Assembly (NCBI GenBank): GCA_963796915.1
Contig: CAWCNI010000004.1
Span: 2,170,001-2,234,000 of the forward strand
Length of the DNA stretch: 64,000 bases
Reading direction: 5' to 3'
Origin: JAENWD01 sp963796915
Lineage (GTDB): Bacteria > Acidobacteriota > Vicinamibacteria > Vicinamibacterales > JAENWD01
Shown: one piece after another, positions 18,922 to 27,738 of the stretch
Position numbering within the stretch: position 1 is the first letter of the stretch
Layout of the letters: each line of letters starts with the position of its first letter
Translations under genes and position numbers: made by a program
The notes under the pieces: model-generated
Database searches by the model: none
What the model was told of the DNA's origin: nothing
Seen by the model: only the letters and a program-made list of their open reading frames with translations

Positions 18922-20354
18922 TGTCGTCACTCTTCGACCTGCCGTTCGACGACGAGAAGCCGCCGCGTAACAGGCCGGCGGTGAAGGAGCCGGCGCCGGC
19001 CGCGCTGCCGGCGCGGACCAGGCCGTTGACTGTCACCGAGCTGACGGCGGACGTCCGCGGCGTGCTCGAAGACGCGTTCGGCGAGATTCTCGTGGAAGGC
19101 GAGCTCTCCAACTGCCGCCTCTGGCAGACCGGCCACATCTACTTCACGCTGAAGGACGCCAACGCACAGGTGCGAGGCGTGATCTTCCGCTCCGCCGTGC
19201 GGCTGCTGAAGTTCAAACCCGAAGACGGCCAGCGTGTCGTGGTGCGTGGACGGCTCAGCGTCTACGACGTCAAGGGCGAGTATCAACTCGTCGCCGAGAC
19301 CCTCGAGCCCCTCGGCTTCGGCGCGCTGCAGATCGCGTTCGATCAGCTCCGCCGCCGGCTGCAAGCCGAGGGCTTGTTCGAGCAGGCGCGAAAGCGGCCC
19401 CTGCCGGTCCTGCCCCGCCGCATTGGCCTGGTGACATCGCTCGACGGCGCGGCCGTGCGCGACGTGCTGTCAGTGCTTGGCCGCCGCTATCCAAACGCCA
19501 TGGTGGTCATTCGACCGACGCGCGTCCAGGGCGAGGGCGCCGCGGCAGACATCGCGCGCGGGCTGCGGGCGATCACACGGGTCGAGGACGTGGACGTCGT
19601 CATCCTGTGCCGCGGCGGCGGATCGATCGAGGACCTCTGGGCCTTCAACGAAGAGCCCGTGGCGCGCGCGATTGTCGCGTCGGTGGTGCCGGTGATCTCG
19701 GGCATCGGTCATGAGAGCGACACGACGATTGCCGACTACGCGGCCGATCTGCGCTGTCCCACGCCGTCGGCCGCCGCCGAGACCGTCGTCGCGCGGAAGG
19801 ACGAGTTCATCGGCCGCATCGACCGCCAGGTGGAGCGCCTGCGCGGGTCGCTCAATCGCCGTGTGCTGGGCGCACGCGCCAGGATTCACGCGCTCGAAAG
19901 CCGCAGGGGCCTGGCCCGCGTGCCCGCCGCGCTCGCCATGCGCGGCCGGCACGTGTCGGAGCTGGGCCAGGCACTCCGGCAGGGCCTGGCGGGGCCGCTC
20001 GCGCGCAAGGCGCGGACGTTGACGGCGCTCGATCGCGGCCTCGCGCAATCCAATCCCCAGGCGCGTCTTGCCGTCACGCGCGGCCGGTTGGAACGCTCCG
20101 ACTCGCGGCTGACGTCGGCCGTCGACGCCAGGCGCGCCGACGCCGATGCCGCCTTCAGGACTCTGGCCGGCCGACTCTCGAACCTGAGTCCCCTGGCGGT
20201 GCTCGGGCGCGGTTACGCCGTATGCTGGGACGGCGGTCGCACACGAATCATCCGCCGCTCGGCGGATGTCGCCGACGGCGAGACTGTCCGCGTGACCCTG
20301 GGCGAGGGCGAGCTCGCCTGCACCGTCATCCGGCGCACGCACGAAGAGCAATGA
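18921..20354 (+). CDS. xseA: exodeoxyribonuclease VII large subunit
   Basis: 477 residues. The N-terminal OB-fold domain (VEGELSNCRLWQTGHIYFTLKDANAQ, residues about 55-80) is followed by the catalytic domain with IGLVTSLDGAAVRDVL, CRGGGSIEDLWAFNEE (about 228) and ISGIGHESDTTIADYAADLR, then a long coiled coil. With XseB it degrades single-stranded DNA in repair. A Pro/Arg-rich 35-residue extension precedes the OB domain. It overlaps ymdB and xseB by a few bases each, so the three are translationally coupled. Confidence 0.96.
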   Translation: MSSLFDLPFDDEKPPRNRPAVKEPAPAALPARTRPLTVTELTADVRGVLEDAFGEILVEGELSNCRLWQTGHIYFTLKDANAQVRGVIFRSAVRLLKFKPEDGQRVVVRGRLSVYDVKGEYQLVAETLEPLGFGALQIAFDQLRRRLQAEGLFEQARKRPLPVLPRRIGLVTSLDGAAVRDVLSVLGRRYPNAMVVIRPTRVQGEGAAADIARGLRAITRVEDVDVVILCRGGGSIEDLWAFNEEPVARAIVASVVPVISGIGHESDTTIADYAADLRCPTPSAAAETVVARKDEFIGRIDRQVERLRGSLNRRVLGARARIHALESRRGLARVPAALAMRGRHVSELGQALRQGLAGPLARKARTLTALDRGLAQSNPQARLAVTRGRLERSDSRLTSAVDARRADADAAFRTLAGRLSNLSPLAVLGRGYAVCWDGGRTRIIRRSADVADGETVRVTLGEGELACTVIRRTHEEQ

Positions 20355-20590
20355 GCATGGACACGACCATCAAGGACTTCGAAGCCGCGTTGAGCGAGCT
20401 GGAAACGATCGTCCGCAAGCTCGAAGACGGCGACCTGGCGCTCGAGGCGTCGCTCGCGCTGTACGAACGCGGCGTCGAGTTGTCGCGCTACTGCCACGCG
20501 CGCCTCGAGGACGCCGAACGCCGCATCGAGATCCTGAACGAACGCGGCGAGCTGCGCCCTGCCCCGCCCGGCCTGGCCGACAGCAAGTAG
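20351..20590 (+). CDS. xseB: exodeoxyribonuclease VII small subunit
   Basis: 79 residues from the ATG at 20351, overlapping the xseA stop. It has the family pattern DFEAALSELETIVRKLEDGDLALEASLALYERG, then a second helix with CHARLEDAERRIEIL. These two helices bind the XseA coiled coil. Spacing and length are normal. The track's longer reading frame, beginning at 20222, is only upstream xseA sequence in another frame. Confidence 0.95.
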   Translation: MSMDTTIKDFEAALSELETIVRKLEDGDLALEASLALYERGVELSRYCHARLEDAERRIEILNERGELRPAPPGLADSK

Positions 20591-20625
20591 TTTTCAATCG
20601 ACAATCGTCATCCTGCAATCGCCAA

Positions 20626-21363
20626 TTGACGAAGGTCCGCCTCGATCAACTGCTGGTCGCTCGTGCCCTGGCGCCGTCCCGCGAGCGCGCCCGCGCACTG
20701 ATTCTCGCGGGCCAGGTCCGTGTCAACGGCGCGACGTCCGTGAAAGCAGGCACCGCCGTCGACGCCGAGGCGGAGCTCACCCTCGTCACTCCTGATCATC
20801 CCTACGTCGGCCGCGGCGGCCTGAAGCTGGCGCACGCGCTCGACACCTTCCATATCGACGTCGTCGGCAGGGAGGCGCTGGACATCGGCGCGTCCACGGG
20901 CGGGTTCACCGATGTTCTCCTCCAACGCGGCGCCCGTCGCGTCGTCGCGCTCGACGTCGGGCACGGACAGCTGGACTGGCGCCTGCGCACCGACCCGCGC
21001 GTCGTCGTGAAGGAACACGTGAACGCCCGGTTCCTCACGACAGCCGACGTGCCCACGCCAGTCTCCATCGTCGTCATCGACGTCTCGTTCATCTCGCTGC
21101 GCCACATCCTGCCCGTGGTGCCGGCGCTGCTCGCGCCGGGCGGCGACGTCGTCGCGCTGGTGAAGCCGCAATTCGAGGCCGGGCGCGCTGAGGTCGGCAA
21201 GGGCGGCCTGATTCTGGACGACGCGGTGCATACGCGCGTGGTAGCCGAGATCCGCGACGCCGCGCGTGGGATAGGATTTGAGACCGTGGCAGAGACCCCC
21301 TCGCCCATCGCTGGCGCGACCGGCAATCGCGAGTTCCTGCTCCACCTGCGGAGCGCGCGATGA
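20626..21363 (+). CDS. tlyA: TlyA-family rRNA 2'-O-methyltransferase
   Basis: 245 residues from a TTG codon. An S4 RNA-binding domain (VRLDQLLVARALAPSRERARALILAGQVRVNG) precedes an FtsJ-like methyltransferase domain with the SAM loop DIGASTGGFTD (about residue 86) and VVIDVSFISLRHILP. TlyA proteins methylate 16S and 23S rRNA cytidines and affect capreomycin sensitivity; the name haemolysin is historical. The gene overlaps nadK by 4 bp, a common tlyA-nadK pairing. The bases just upstream (TTTTCAATCGACAATCG) carry no clear ribosome-binding site. Confidence 0.92.
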   Translation: MTKVRLDQLLVARALAPSRERARALILAGQVRVNGATSVKAGTAVDAEAELTLVTPDHPYVGRGGLKLAHALDTFHIDVVGREALDIGASTGGFTDVLLQRGARRVVALDVGHGQLDWRLRTDPRVVVKEHVNARFLTTADVPTPVSIVVIDVSFISLRHILPVVPALLAPGGDVVALVKPQFEAGRAEVGKGGLILDDAVHTRVVAEIRDAARGIGFETVAETPSPIAGATGNREFLLHLRSAR

Positions 21364-22238
21364 CGTTGACGCGCATCGGCCTGGTGGCCAAGCGAGGGCT
21401 CACGGCCGCCGCGCCGCACCTGCTCGAGGTCGCACGGTGGGTCGAGGCGCGCGGTGTCGCGCCGCTGCTCGACACGGACACCGCATCGCTGACGGGGCTC
21501 GGCGGCTTTCCGCACGTGTCGCGCGATGAACTCCCGCGCCACGTCGATCTCGTGCTGGTCCTTGGCGGCGACGGCACGCTGCTCGGGATGGCCGACCGCA
21601 TCGCGCAGGCCGCCGTGACCATTCCGATCCTGGGCGTGAACTTCGGTCGGCTCGGCTACCTGACCGAGGTGACGCTGTCGGAGTTGTTCCCCGCGCTCGA
21701 AGCCGTGTTCGACGGCACCGCGCGCATCCACGAGCGCAGCGTCCTGCGCGCCCGGACAACAGGCCCGACGATCGGCGAGACCGAGCACCTGGTCCTGAAC
21801 GACGTCGTCGTCACCCGCGGCGCGGTCTCACGCGTCGTGGAGCTGGAGATCAGCGTGGACGGCGGCTTCGTGACGCGCGTGAAAGGCGACGGCGTCATCC
21901 TCGCCAGCCCCACGGGTTCGACGGCGTACAACCTGGCCGCCAACGGCCCGATCGTCCATCCCGGTGTCGACGCCATCGTGCTCACGCCAATCGCGCCGCA
22001 TACGCTCGCCAACCGTCCGGTGGTGATTCCGGGCTCGTCGACGATCGACATCAGCCCCATCGACGACGGCCGGCGGCTCGAGGTGTTTGCGACCTTCGAC
22101 GGCCAGGCCGGTCACGCCCTCGAACCGGGCGACCGGATTACCGTCACCCGCGCCGATCGCCCTGTCCGCCTCGTCAGCTCCGCGACGCGGAGCTACTTCG
22201 ACACCCTCCGCGAGAAGCTCGGCTGGGGGGAACGGTAA
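21360..22238 (+). CDS. nadK: NAD kinase
   Basis: 292 residues. It has the ATP/NAD kinase motif GGDGTLLG (about residues 68-75), GVNFGRLGYLTEV, the conserved LNDVVVTRG and the NAD-binding KGDGVILASPTGSTAYNLAANGPIVHP segment, with ANRPVVIPGSS near the end. It phosphorylates NAD to NADP. It is the last gene of the run that begins at 17600; a 400-bp repeat-rich gap follows. Confidence 0.97.
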   Translation: MTLTRIGLVAKRGLTAAAPHLLEVARWVEARGVAPLLDTDTASLTGLGGFPHVSRDELPRHVDLVLVLGGDGTLLGMADRIAQAAVTIPILGVNFGRLGYLTEVTLSELFPALEAVFDGTARIHERSVLRARTTGPTIGETEHLVLNDVVVTRGAVSRVVELEISVDGGFVTRVKGDGVILASPTGSTAYNLAANGPIVHPGVDAIVLTPIAPHTLANRPVVIPGSSTIDISPIDDGRRLEVFATFDGQAGHALEPGDRITVTRADRPVRLVSSATRSYFDTLREKLGWGER

Positions 22239-22254
22239 AAACACGTTCAACTGC

Positions 22255-22597
22255 CCCGTCCAGTGCTGAGGTGCTGCAGTGCTGCGGTGCGGCAGTGCGT
22301 GCTGAAGTGCTGGGGTGCGGCAGTGCTGCGGTGCGGCAACGCGTGCTGAAGTGCTGCGGTGCGGCGGTGCGGCAACGCGTGCTGAAGTGCTGCGGTTCGG
22401 CCGTGCTCAGTGCAACCGTGCAGAGGCGCCGCGCACTGCTGCCGGTGCAGCGCTAGCCGGCATGTGCAATCCTCGGTTCCTGTAGGGCCGATCTTCAGAT
22501 CGGCCGGACAATGGTTTAGCCCCCGCACTTCAGCACTTCAGAACCCCAGCACCTCAGCACGCAGTGCCGCACTGCGGCGGTACTGCTGCACCTCGGC
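22255..22597. repeat. inverted composite of 8-mer word arrays around a GGCCGATCT palindrome
   Basis: 22260-22445 is an array of degenerate 8-mers such as TGCTGAAG, TGCTGCGG, TGCGGCAG and TGCGGCGG, punctuated by TGCGTGC or AACGCG. 22481-22505 is one copy of the GGCCGATCT/AGATCGGCC palindrome. 22517-22597 holds the same words in the opposite orientation (CACTTCAG, CACCTCAG, CACTGCGG). No open frame in it resembles a gene. The arrangement could fold into a large hairpin. Confidence 0.75.
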
Positions 22598-22599
22598 AC

Positions 22600-22639
22600 T
22601 TGACACGTGTTAAACAAATGTTTTATACATCTGTTTAAC
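22600..22639 (+). promoter_or_regulatory. efflux operon promoter with palindromic operator
   Basis: TTGACA (22600-22605), a 17-bp spacer and TTATAC (22623-22628) form a strong sigma70 promoter. A long inverted repeat, GTTAAACAAATG (22609-22620) and CATCTGTTTAAC (22628-22639) with 7 bp between and 11 of 12 positions matching, covers the spacer and -10 box. This is where a TetR dimer would block RNA polymerase. The likely regulator is the TetR protein encoded last in the operon. Confidence 0.8.
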
Positions 22640-22644
22640 CCCTT

Positions 22645-23685
22645 ATGCGCCGCCTTGTTGTCATTGCCATCGTCCTCGCCGCCGCCCTCGGCGCCTACTA
22701 CTTCTACTTCCGCCCGCTGAAGTCGCTGACGCTGACCGGCATCGTCACCACCAATGACGTCGCCGTCAGCCCGCAGGTGGACGGCCGGCTCGCGGAGTTG
22801 AAGGTCGCGGAAGGCGATGTCGTCTCCGCCAACCAGCTACTGGCGCTCATCGATCCGCGCGAGCTGCAGGCGGACAGCGCCTACTACTCCTCCGCTGAGC
22901 GCGGCGTCGGCTCGCAGGTGGCGGAGGCCGAAGCGGCGCTGCGGTTCCAGGAGAAGCAGACCACCGATCAGATCGCCCAGGCCAGCTCCACGCTGGCTTC
23001 GGTTCAGGCGCAGCAGGCCGAGTCGGCGGCAGTCCTCGAAAACGCGCGGCTGGAGCTCGAACGGACGAAGAAGCTGTCCGAGCAGGGCGTCACCTCCGCG
23101 CAGCAGTTCGATCAGGACCGGACGTCGTACGACGCCGCGAAGGCGCACGCCGACTCGATGGCCAACCAGGTCGCGGCGGCGCGATCGGCGCTGGCCCTGG
23201 CGCAATCCAACGCCCAGCAGGTGGCAATGAAGGAGAGCCAGCTGCAGAACACGCAGCACCTGGCGCAGGCCGCCACGGCGCAGCGTCAAAAGGCCGATCT
23301 GCGCCTCGCGTACGCCGAAGTGCGCGCGCCGATTGGCGGCATCGTCGACGTGCGCGCCGTGCGCCAGGGCGAGTTCGTGAAGACCGGACAGCCGCTGCTC
23401 ACGCTGGTCAACCAGGACGACCTGTGGGTGCGCGTGGACGTCGAGGAGAGCTACATCGACAAGGTGCGCATCGGCGAGCACATGACGATCCGCCTGCCGT
23501 CGGGCGAGGAACGGGATGGCACTGTCTTCTTCCGCGGGGTGGACGCCGCGTTCGCAACTGAACGTGACGTGAGCCGCACGAAGCGCGACATCCGGACCTT
23601 CGAAGTCCGGCTCCGCACCGATAACCACGACCGCCGTCTCGCACTGGGCATGACCGCCTACGTGCTGCTCCCGCTGGATCGGTAG
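22645..23685 (+). CDS. HlyD-family membrane fusion protein of an efflux pump
   Basis: 346 residues. An N-terminal membrane anchor (VVIAIVLAAALGAYYFYF, residues about 4-21) is followed by a biotinyl-lipoyl half-motif (SPQVDGRLAELKVAEGDVV), a long alpha-helical hairpin (about 75-215, Gln/Ala-rich) and the second lipoyl half (VRAPIGGIVDVRAVRQGEFV). It would bridge the inner-membrane ABC part to an outer-membrane channel. It is the first gene of the operon with ABC ATPase, permease and TetR, resembling the E. coli ybhG-ybhF-ybhSR/cecR set. The leader is only about 10 nt, without a clear ribosome-binding site. Confidence 0.9.
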   Translation: MRRLVVIAIVLAAALGAYYFYFRPLKSLTLTGIVTTNDVAVSPQVDGRLAELKVAEGDVVSANQLLALIDPRELQADSAYYSSAERGVGSQVAEAEAALRFQEKQTTDQIAQASSTLASVQAQQAESAAVLENARLELERTKKLSEQGVTSAQQFDQDRTSYDAAKAHADSMANQVAAARSALALAQSNAQQVAMKESQLQNTQHLAQAATAQRQKADLRLAYAEVRAPIGGIVDVRAVRQGEFVKTGQPLLTLVNQDDLWVRVDVEESYIDKVRIGEHMTIRLPSGEERDGTVFFRGVDAAFATERDVSRTKRDIRTFEVRLRTDNHDRRLALGMTAYVLLPLDR

Positions 23686-23691
23686 GCGCAG

Positions 23692-24705
23692 GTGGACACC
23701 CAGACACCAGCGGCGGTGCCGGCGATCGAGGTCCGCGACATCGTCAAGCGCTTTGGCGATTTCACGGCGGTGAACGGCATCAGCTTCTCTGTCGCCGACG
23801 GCGAGATCTTCGGTCTGCTCGGCCCCAACGGCGCGGGCAAGTCCACCCTGATCCGGATGCTGACGACGCTGATGCCGCCGACGGCGGGCTCGGCACGCAT
23901 CTTCGGGCAGGACGTCGGACGCGACGCCGACGCGGTGCGCCACATGATCGGCGTGATTCCGCAGGCGATGACCAGCGACCTCGAGCTGAGCGTCCGGGAA
24001 AACCTGCTGATTTACGCCAAGCTCTACTCGGTGCCGCCGGCGAAGCGCGAGCGCCTGATCAAAGAGCTGCTCGACGCCGTCGAGTTGACGCAGTGGGCCG
24101 ACAAACAAGTGAAGAACCTCTCCGGCGGCATGCGGCGGAGGGTCGAGATCGCGCGCGGCCTCGTCCACGAGCCCCGCGTCTTCTTCCTCGACGAGCCGAC
24201 GACGGGCCTCGACCCGGTATCGCGCGTCGCGGTCTGGGAAATGCTCCACAAGCTGAAGGGCGAGCGCGACCTGACGGTCCTGCTGACGACTCACTACATG
24301 GACGAAGCCGACAAGCTGTGCGATCGCATCGCGATCGTCGATCACGGCACGCTCAAGGCGCTCGACACGCCGATGGGCCTCAAGGCGTCGGTCTCGGCGA
24401 CCAACGTGCTGGAGGTCACCTTCTCGCAGACGCCGCCCGGCTGGAAGGGCACGCTCGAACACCTGCCGCACGTCAACGCCGTCGTCGGCGAGGACAAGGC
24501 ATTCCGCGTGACGTCCACCAACGGTCCGGCCACCACGCTGGCGCTGATGCAGGCGGCACAGGGCGCGAGCGTCGCGGTGCAGTCCCTTTCGATTCAAAGC
24601 ACGACGCTCGACGACGTGTTCGTGCACTACGCCGGACGCGACCTTCGCGACGCGCTGCAGGAACAGGCGGCCAGCGAACGGTCGGTCATCGTCCGGGGGC
24701 GTTAG
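23692..24705 (+). CDS. ABC transporter ATP-binding protein (drug export type)
   Basis: 337 residues from GTG 23692, 6 bp after the HlyD stop. Walker A GPNGAGKST (about residue 45), signature LSGGMRRRVEIARGLVH, Walker B VFFLDEPTTGLDP and the H-loop TTHYMDEAD are all intact. The form is that of the DrrA/CcmA-like subfamily, which pairs with ABC-2 permeases. The C-terminal 90 residues are a regulatory extension. It should power the permease encoded 9 bp downstream. Confidence 0.95.
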   Translation: MDTQTPAAVPAIEVRDIVKRFGDFTAVNGISFSVADGEIFGLLGPNGAGKSTLIRMLTTLMPPTAGSARIFGQDVGRDADAVRHMIGVIPQAMTSDLELSVRENLLIYAKLYSVPPAKRERLIKELLDAVELTQWADKQVKNLSGGMRRRVEIARGLVHEPRVFFLDEPTTGLDPVSRVAVWEMLHKLKGERDLTVLLTTHYMDEADKLCDRIAIVDHGTLKALDTPMGLKASVSATNVLEVTFSQTPPGWKGTLEHLPHVNAVVGEDKAFRVTSTNGPATTLALMQAAQGASVAVQSLSIQSTTLDDVFVHYAGRDLRDALQEQAASERSVIVRGR

Positions 24706-24714
24706 GACAGGTCA

Positions 24715-25830
24715 ATGCAACGCACGCTCGCCATCGTCGAACGGGAGATGCGGCGATTCCGCCGCAGCCCGACGCTGATCGTCGTGTCGATGGTCTTCCC
24801 GCTGATTCAGCTGGTCGTCCTCGGGTACGCCTTCGGCGGCAACGTCAAACACCTGCGGCTCGGCATCGTCGACACCGATCACGGCGTGCCGGCGGTGCAC
24901 CTGCGGGAGCTGGGCGGGGCGATTGCCGCCGGGCCGCGCACCTTCGACGCCGTCGAGTACGCCGATCAGGGCCAGGCGGTGAACGATCTGCGCGAGGGCC
25001 GATTGAACGGCGTCCTGCTGATTCCGCCGGACTACTCGCGTCGCGTGCTCACCAACACCGATCCGCACGTGGCGCTCATCGAGGACAACACCGATACGTT
25101 CGTCTCGAGCACCATGGCGGCGATCGTCAACGCGATGGTCAGCGAGTCGGGCGCGCCGGCGGTGGCCGTCTCGCGCGTCGCGGCGGATCCGCGGCTGGAC
25201 GTCGTGGAGGTCTACCCCTACGTCCCCTACATCCAGTACCTGCTGCCGGGGTCGATTGTCATGTCGATCTTCATGATGGTGATGATCGGCGGCGGCATCA
25301 TCTTCATCGACGACAAGGCCAGAGGCCTGCACGAAGGCTACCTGGTGACGCCGATCACGCGCTTCGAGCTGATCGCGGGATTCAACCTGTCGGGCACGAT
25401 CAAGGCAGTCCTGGCCGGCGCGGTGCTGATGACGCTGGGGTCGATCATTGCCGGGATACCGGACCCCCTTGCGCCGCTGCGGCTGCTCCGCCTGCTGGTG
25501 GTGATCGTGGTCACGGCGTTTGCCCTGATCAGCATGATGTTCCTGCTGATGGTCCGGGTGACCGACCCGCTGCTGCCGCGCGCGATGTTCGGCGTCCTCA
25601 ACACGCTGCTCTACTTCCCGAGCGGCGCCGTCTATCCGCAACAGGGGTTCCCGCAGTGGATGCAGGCGCTGGCGGCGGTGGATCCGTTCACCTACGCGGT
25701 TCACGCATTCAAGTGCCTGCTGCTCAAGAACACCGGGTTTTCCGCCATCACGGGCGACCTGCTGTACCTCACGATTTTCTCGATTGTCGCGATGACGGCG
25801 GCGACCAGGCTGTTCCGCCGCTCGCTATGA
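24715..25830 (+). CDS. ABC-2 type permease
   Basis: 371 residues. One N-terminal helix (TLIVVSMVFPLIQLVVLGYAFGG), a large periplasmic domain (residues about 45-175) and five or more C-terminal helices, including VMSIFMMVMIGGGIIFIDDKARG, are typical of ABC-2/YhhJ-YbhS permeases. The motif DDKARGLHEGYLVTPI occurs near residue 200. E. coli has two permeases in the related operon; here a single one probably works as a homodimer. The ATG of the TetR gene overlaps its stop. Confidence 0.92.
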   Translation: MQRTLAIVEREMRRFRRSPTLIVVSMVFPLIQLVVLGYAFGGNVKHLRLGIVDTDHGVPAVHLRELGGAIAAGPRTFDAVEYADQGQAVNDLREGRLNGVLLIPPDYSRRVLTNTDPHVALIEDNTDTFVSSTMAAIVNAMVSESGAPAVAVSRVAADPRLDVVEVYPYVPYIQYLLPGSIVMSIFMMVMIGGGIIFIDDKARGLHEGYLVTPITRFELIAGFNLSGTIKAVLAGAVLMTLGSIIAGIPDPLAPLRLLRLLVVIVVTAFALISMMFLLMVRVTDPLLPRAMFGVLNTLLYFPSGAVYPQQGFPQWMQALAAVDPFTYAVHAFKCLLLKNTGFSAITGDLLYLTIFSIVAMTAATRLFRRSL

Positions 25831-26478
25831 CGCCAGTGTCGATCGCGCTCGCCGACGCCGACACCCGCGAGCGGCTCGTCACCGCAGCGTCAGAGCTCTT
25901 CGCGGAGAACGGCTTTCGAAAAGTCACCGTCAGGGACATCTGCACCGCGGCCGGCGCCAATGTGGCGGCGGTGAACTATCACTTCGGCGACAAGCTGGGG
26001 CTCTATCGAGAGGTCCTCGAGCGGGCGATCGCGGCGCAGCAGTCGCTCACGGAAGCGGCGCGGAAGGCCGGCGAAGGCCTGCGCGCGGAGGCGCAACTGG
26101 CGGAATTCGTCCGCGTCTTCGTCGGCGGCGCGCAACATCGGCCGACGTGGGTGCGGAGCCTGCTGTTCCGGGAGATGTCGGATCCGACGCCGGCGCTCGA
26201 CGAGATCGTCCAGCGCGGCGTCCGGCCGCGTCTGGAGTACTCTGTGCGGGATCATCGCGGAGTTGCTCGGCGCAGCGCCAGAGGATCTGCAGACCGTCCG
26301 CTGCGCGGGCAGCGTGATGTCGCAGCTGATCATCGCCGTGCCGAACCCGATCGGCGAACGTCTCAAGCCTGGCCCGCCGCCGACAGCTGCAGAACTCGCC
26401 GCCCTCATCGATCACATCGTCGAGTTTTCGCTCGGCGGCATCGCGCGGATGCGAGCCATGAAGGGCGAGAGGGCCTAG
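25827..26478 (+). CDS. TetR regulator, CecR-like, one frameshift
   Basis: The N-terminal HTH (TRERLVTAASELFAENGFRKVTVRDICTAAGANVAAVNYHFGDK, residues about 12-57) is a clear TetR domain. The C-terminal domain recalls the DUF1956 part of CecR: FREMSDPTPALDEIV, then after a shift GIIAELLGAAPEDLQTVRCAGSVMSQLI. Removing one T near 26238 (TACTCTG to TACCTG) joins the parts into about 216 residues. Its position as last gene of the efflux operon and the palindrome at 22609-22639 point to autoregulation of the operon. The inducer is unknown. Confidence 0.88.
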
Positions 26479-26526
26479 AACGCCGAGGGGCGTAGGACGT
26501 TGCCGTAGGCCGATCCCCGGTCTCCG

Positions 26527-26695
26527 GTAGGGCCGATCTTTAGATCGGCCAGACGGATGATCGAACTGAAGTTCGGCGCCGCCGCCTCGTACAGATGGCC
26601 GATCTAAAGATCGGCCCTACAGCCGTCGCACTCCGGCACCCCGGCACGTCAGCACGCACTTCCGCACCGCAGCACTTCAGCACCCTGGCACTTGA
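26527..26695. repeat. two opposed GGCCGATCT palindromes plus 8-mer word array
   Basis: One palindrome copy (GTAGGGCCGATCTTTAGA, then TCGGCC, 26527-26550) faces an inverted copy ending TCGGCCCTACA (26597-26622). Then 26629-26695 has the CACTTCAG-type word array. It lies between the convergent TetR and mltG genes and overlaps the mltG 3' end slightly. Confidence 0.75.
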
Positions 26696-27738
26696 CCGTT
26701 ACTGTGCCGGTGCCCCGCCGCCTTCTGCTTCTTGAAGTACTCCACCTGCCACTCCTTCACGTTCTTGTTGTGCTCCGCGAGCGTGGTGGCGAAGACGTGC
26801 GTGCCGTCGTTGCGGCTGACGAAGTACAGATAGTCGGCAGACGCGGGCCGGAGTGCGGCCTCGATCGAGGAGCGGCCCGGGTTGGCAATGGGCCCGGGCG
26901 GCAGGCCCGGATGCCGGTAGGTGTTGTACGGCGAGTCCATCTGCAGGTCTTTCTTGGTCAGGTTGCCGCTGTAGTGCCCTGCCTTCTCCATCGCGTAAAT
27001 CACCGTCGGGTCGCATTGCAGCGGCATGCCGATGCGCAGGCGGTTGCCGTAGACCGCGGCGATCACGGCGCGCTCCTCCGGTGACGCCGATTCCTTTTCG
27101 ACGATCGACGCCAGCGTCACCAGATCCCGTGTCTTGAGGTTGTGCGCCTGCGCCTCCTGGCGCATCGATTCGTCGTAGACCGCCAGGAACCGCTCGACCA
27201 TCCGGCTCACCAGCGCGGCGGCGTTCATCTTGCGCGGGACGTTGTAGGTCTCCGGAAAGAGATAGCCTTCGAGGTCAGCGGCCTGCGGATCGAGCGTGCG
27301 GATCGCTGTCGTGTCCCGGGCCGCTGCCACGAATGCGGCGGCCGATCCCAGCCCGCGCGACTCGTAGACCCGCGACATCTCGAGCACTGTCAGGCCTTCG
27401 GGGAATGTCACCGGGCGCAGGTAGATGTCGCCCCGCGCGAGCACGCGGACGACGTCCTTTGCCGACATCGCCCCCGCAAACCGGTACTCGCCCGCCTTGA
27501 GCTGTCGGGCGGTGCCGGTGAGAAAGACCGCCAGGCGGAATGTCCACTCGTCGCGGATCACGCCCGAGGCGACCAGCTGCCGGCCGATGGTGCGGGTGCC
27601 CGTGCCGGGCTCGATCTCGACGAACTGATCCACGCCCGCGTAGCTCTGATACTTCTCGTCTACACGCGCGTAGTACACACCAGCCACCGCCGCCAGAATC
27701 CCGGCGAGGAGGACGAATCCGATAATCAGTCGGCGCAT
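26677..27738 (-). CDS. mltG: endolytic murein transglycosylase MltG
   Basis: 353 residues. An N-terminal membrane anchor (IIGFVLLAGILAAVAGVYY) leads into a LysM-like part and the YceG domain: FPEGLTVLEMSRVYESRGL, LEGYLFPETYNVPR, catalytic Glu in LASIVEKES (about residue 215), then NRLRIGMPLQCDPTVIYAME and HPGLPPGPIANPG. It cuts nascent glycan strands and limits their length. It overlaps ruvX by 13 bp, a common pairing. The C-terminal 12 residues are encoded by repeat-type sequence, so the end may be elongated. Confidence 0.96.
   Translation of the reverse strand: MRRLIIGFVLLAGILAAVAGVYYARVDEKYQSYAGVDQFVEIEPGTGTRTIGRQLVASGVIRDEWTFRLAVFLTGTARQLKAGEYRFAGAMSAKDVVRVLARGDIYLRPVTFPEGLTVLEMSRVYESRGLGSAAAFVAAARDTTAIRTLDPQAADLEGYLFPETYNVPRKMNAAALVSRMVERFLAVYDESMRQEAQAHNLKTRDLVTLASIVEKESASPEERAVIAAVYGNRLRIGMPLQCDPTVIYAMEKAGHYSGNLTKKDLQMDSPYNTYRHPGLPPGPIANPGRSSIEAALRPASADYLYFVSRNDGTHVFATTLAEHNKNVKEWQVEYFKKQKAAGHRHSNGQVPGC

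Noticed and set aside
22255..22600. CRISPR array
   Set aside because: Units are 7-9 bp with no constant repeats of 24-40 bp, no unique spacers of constant length and no cas genes.
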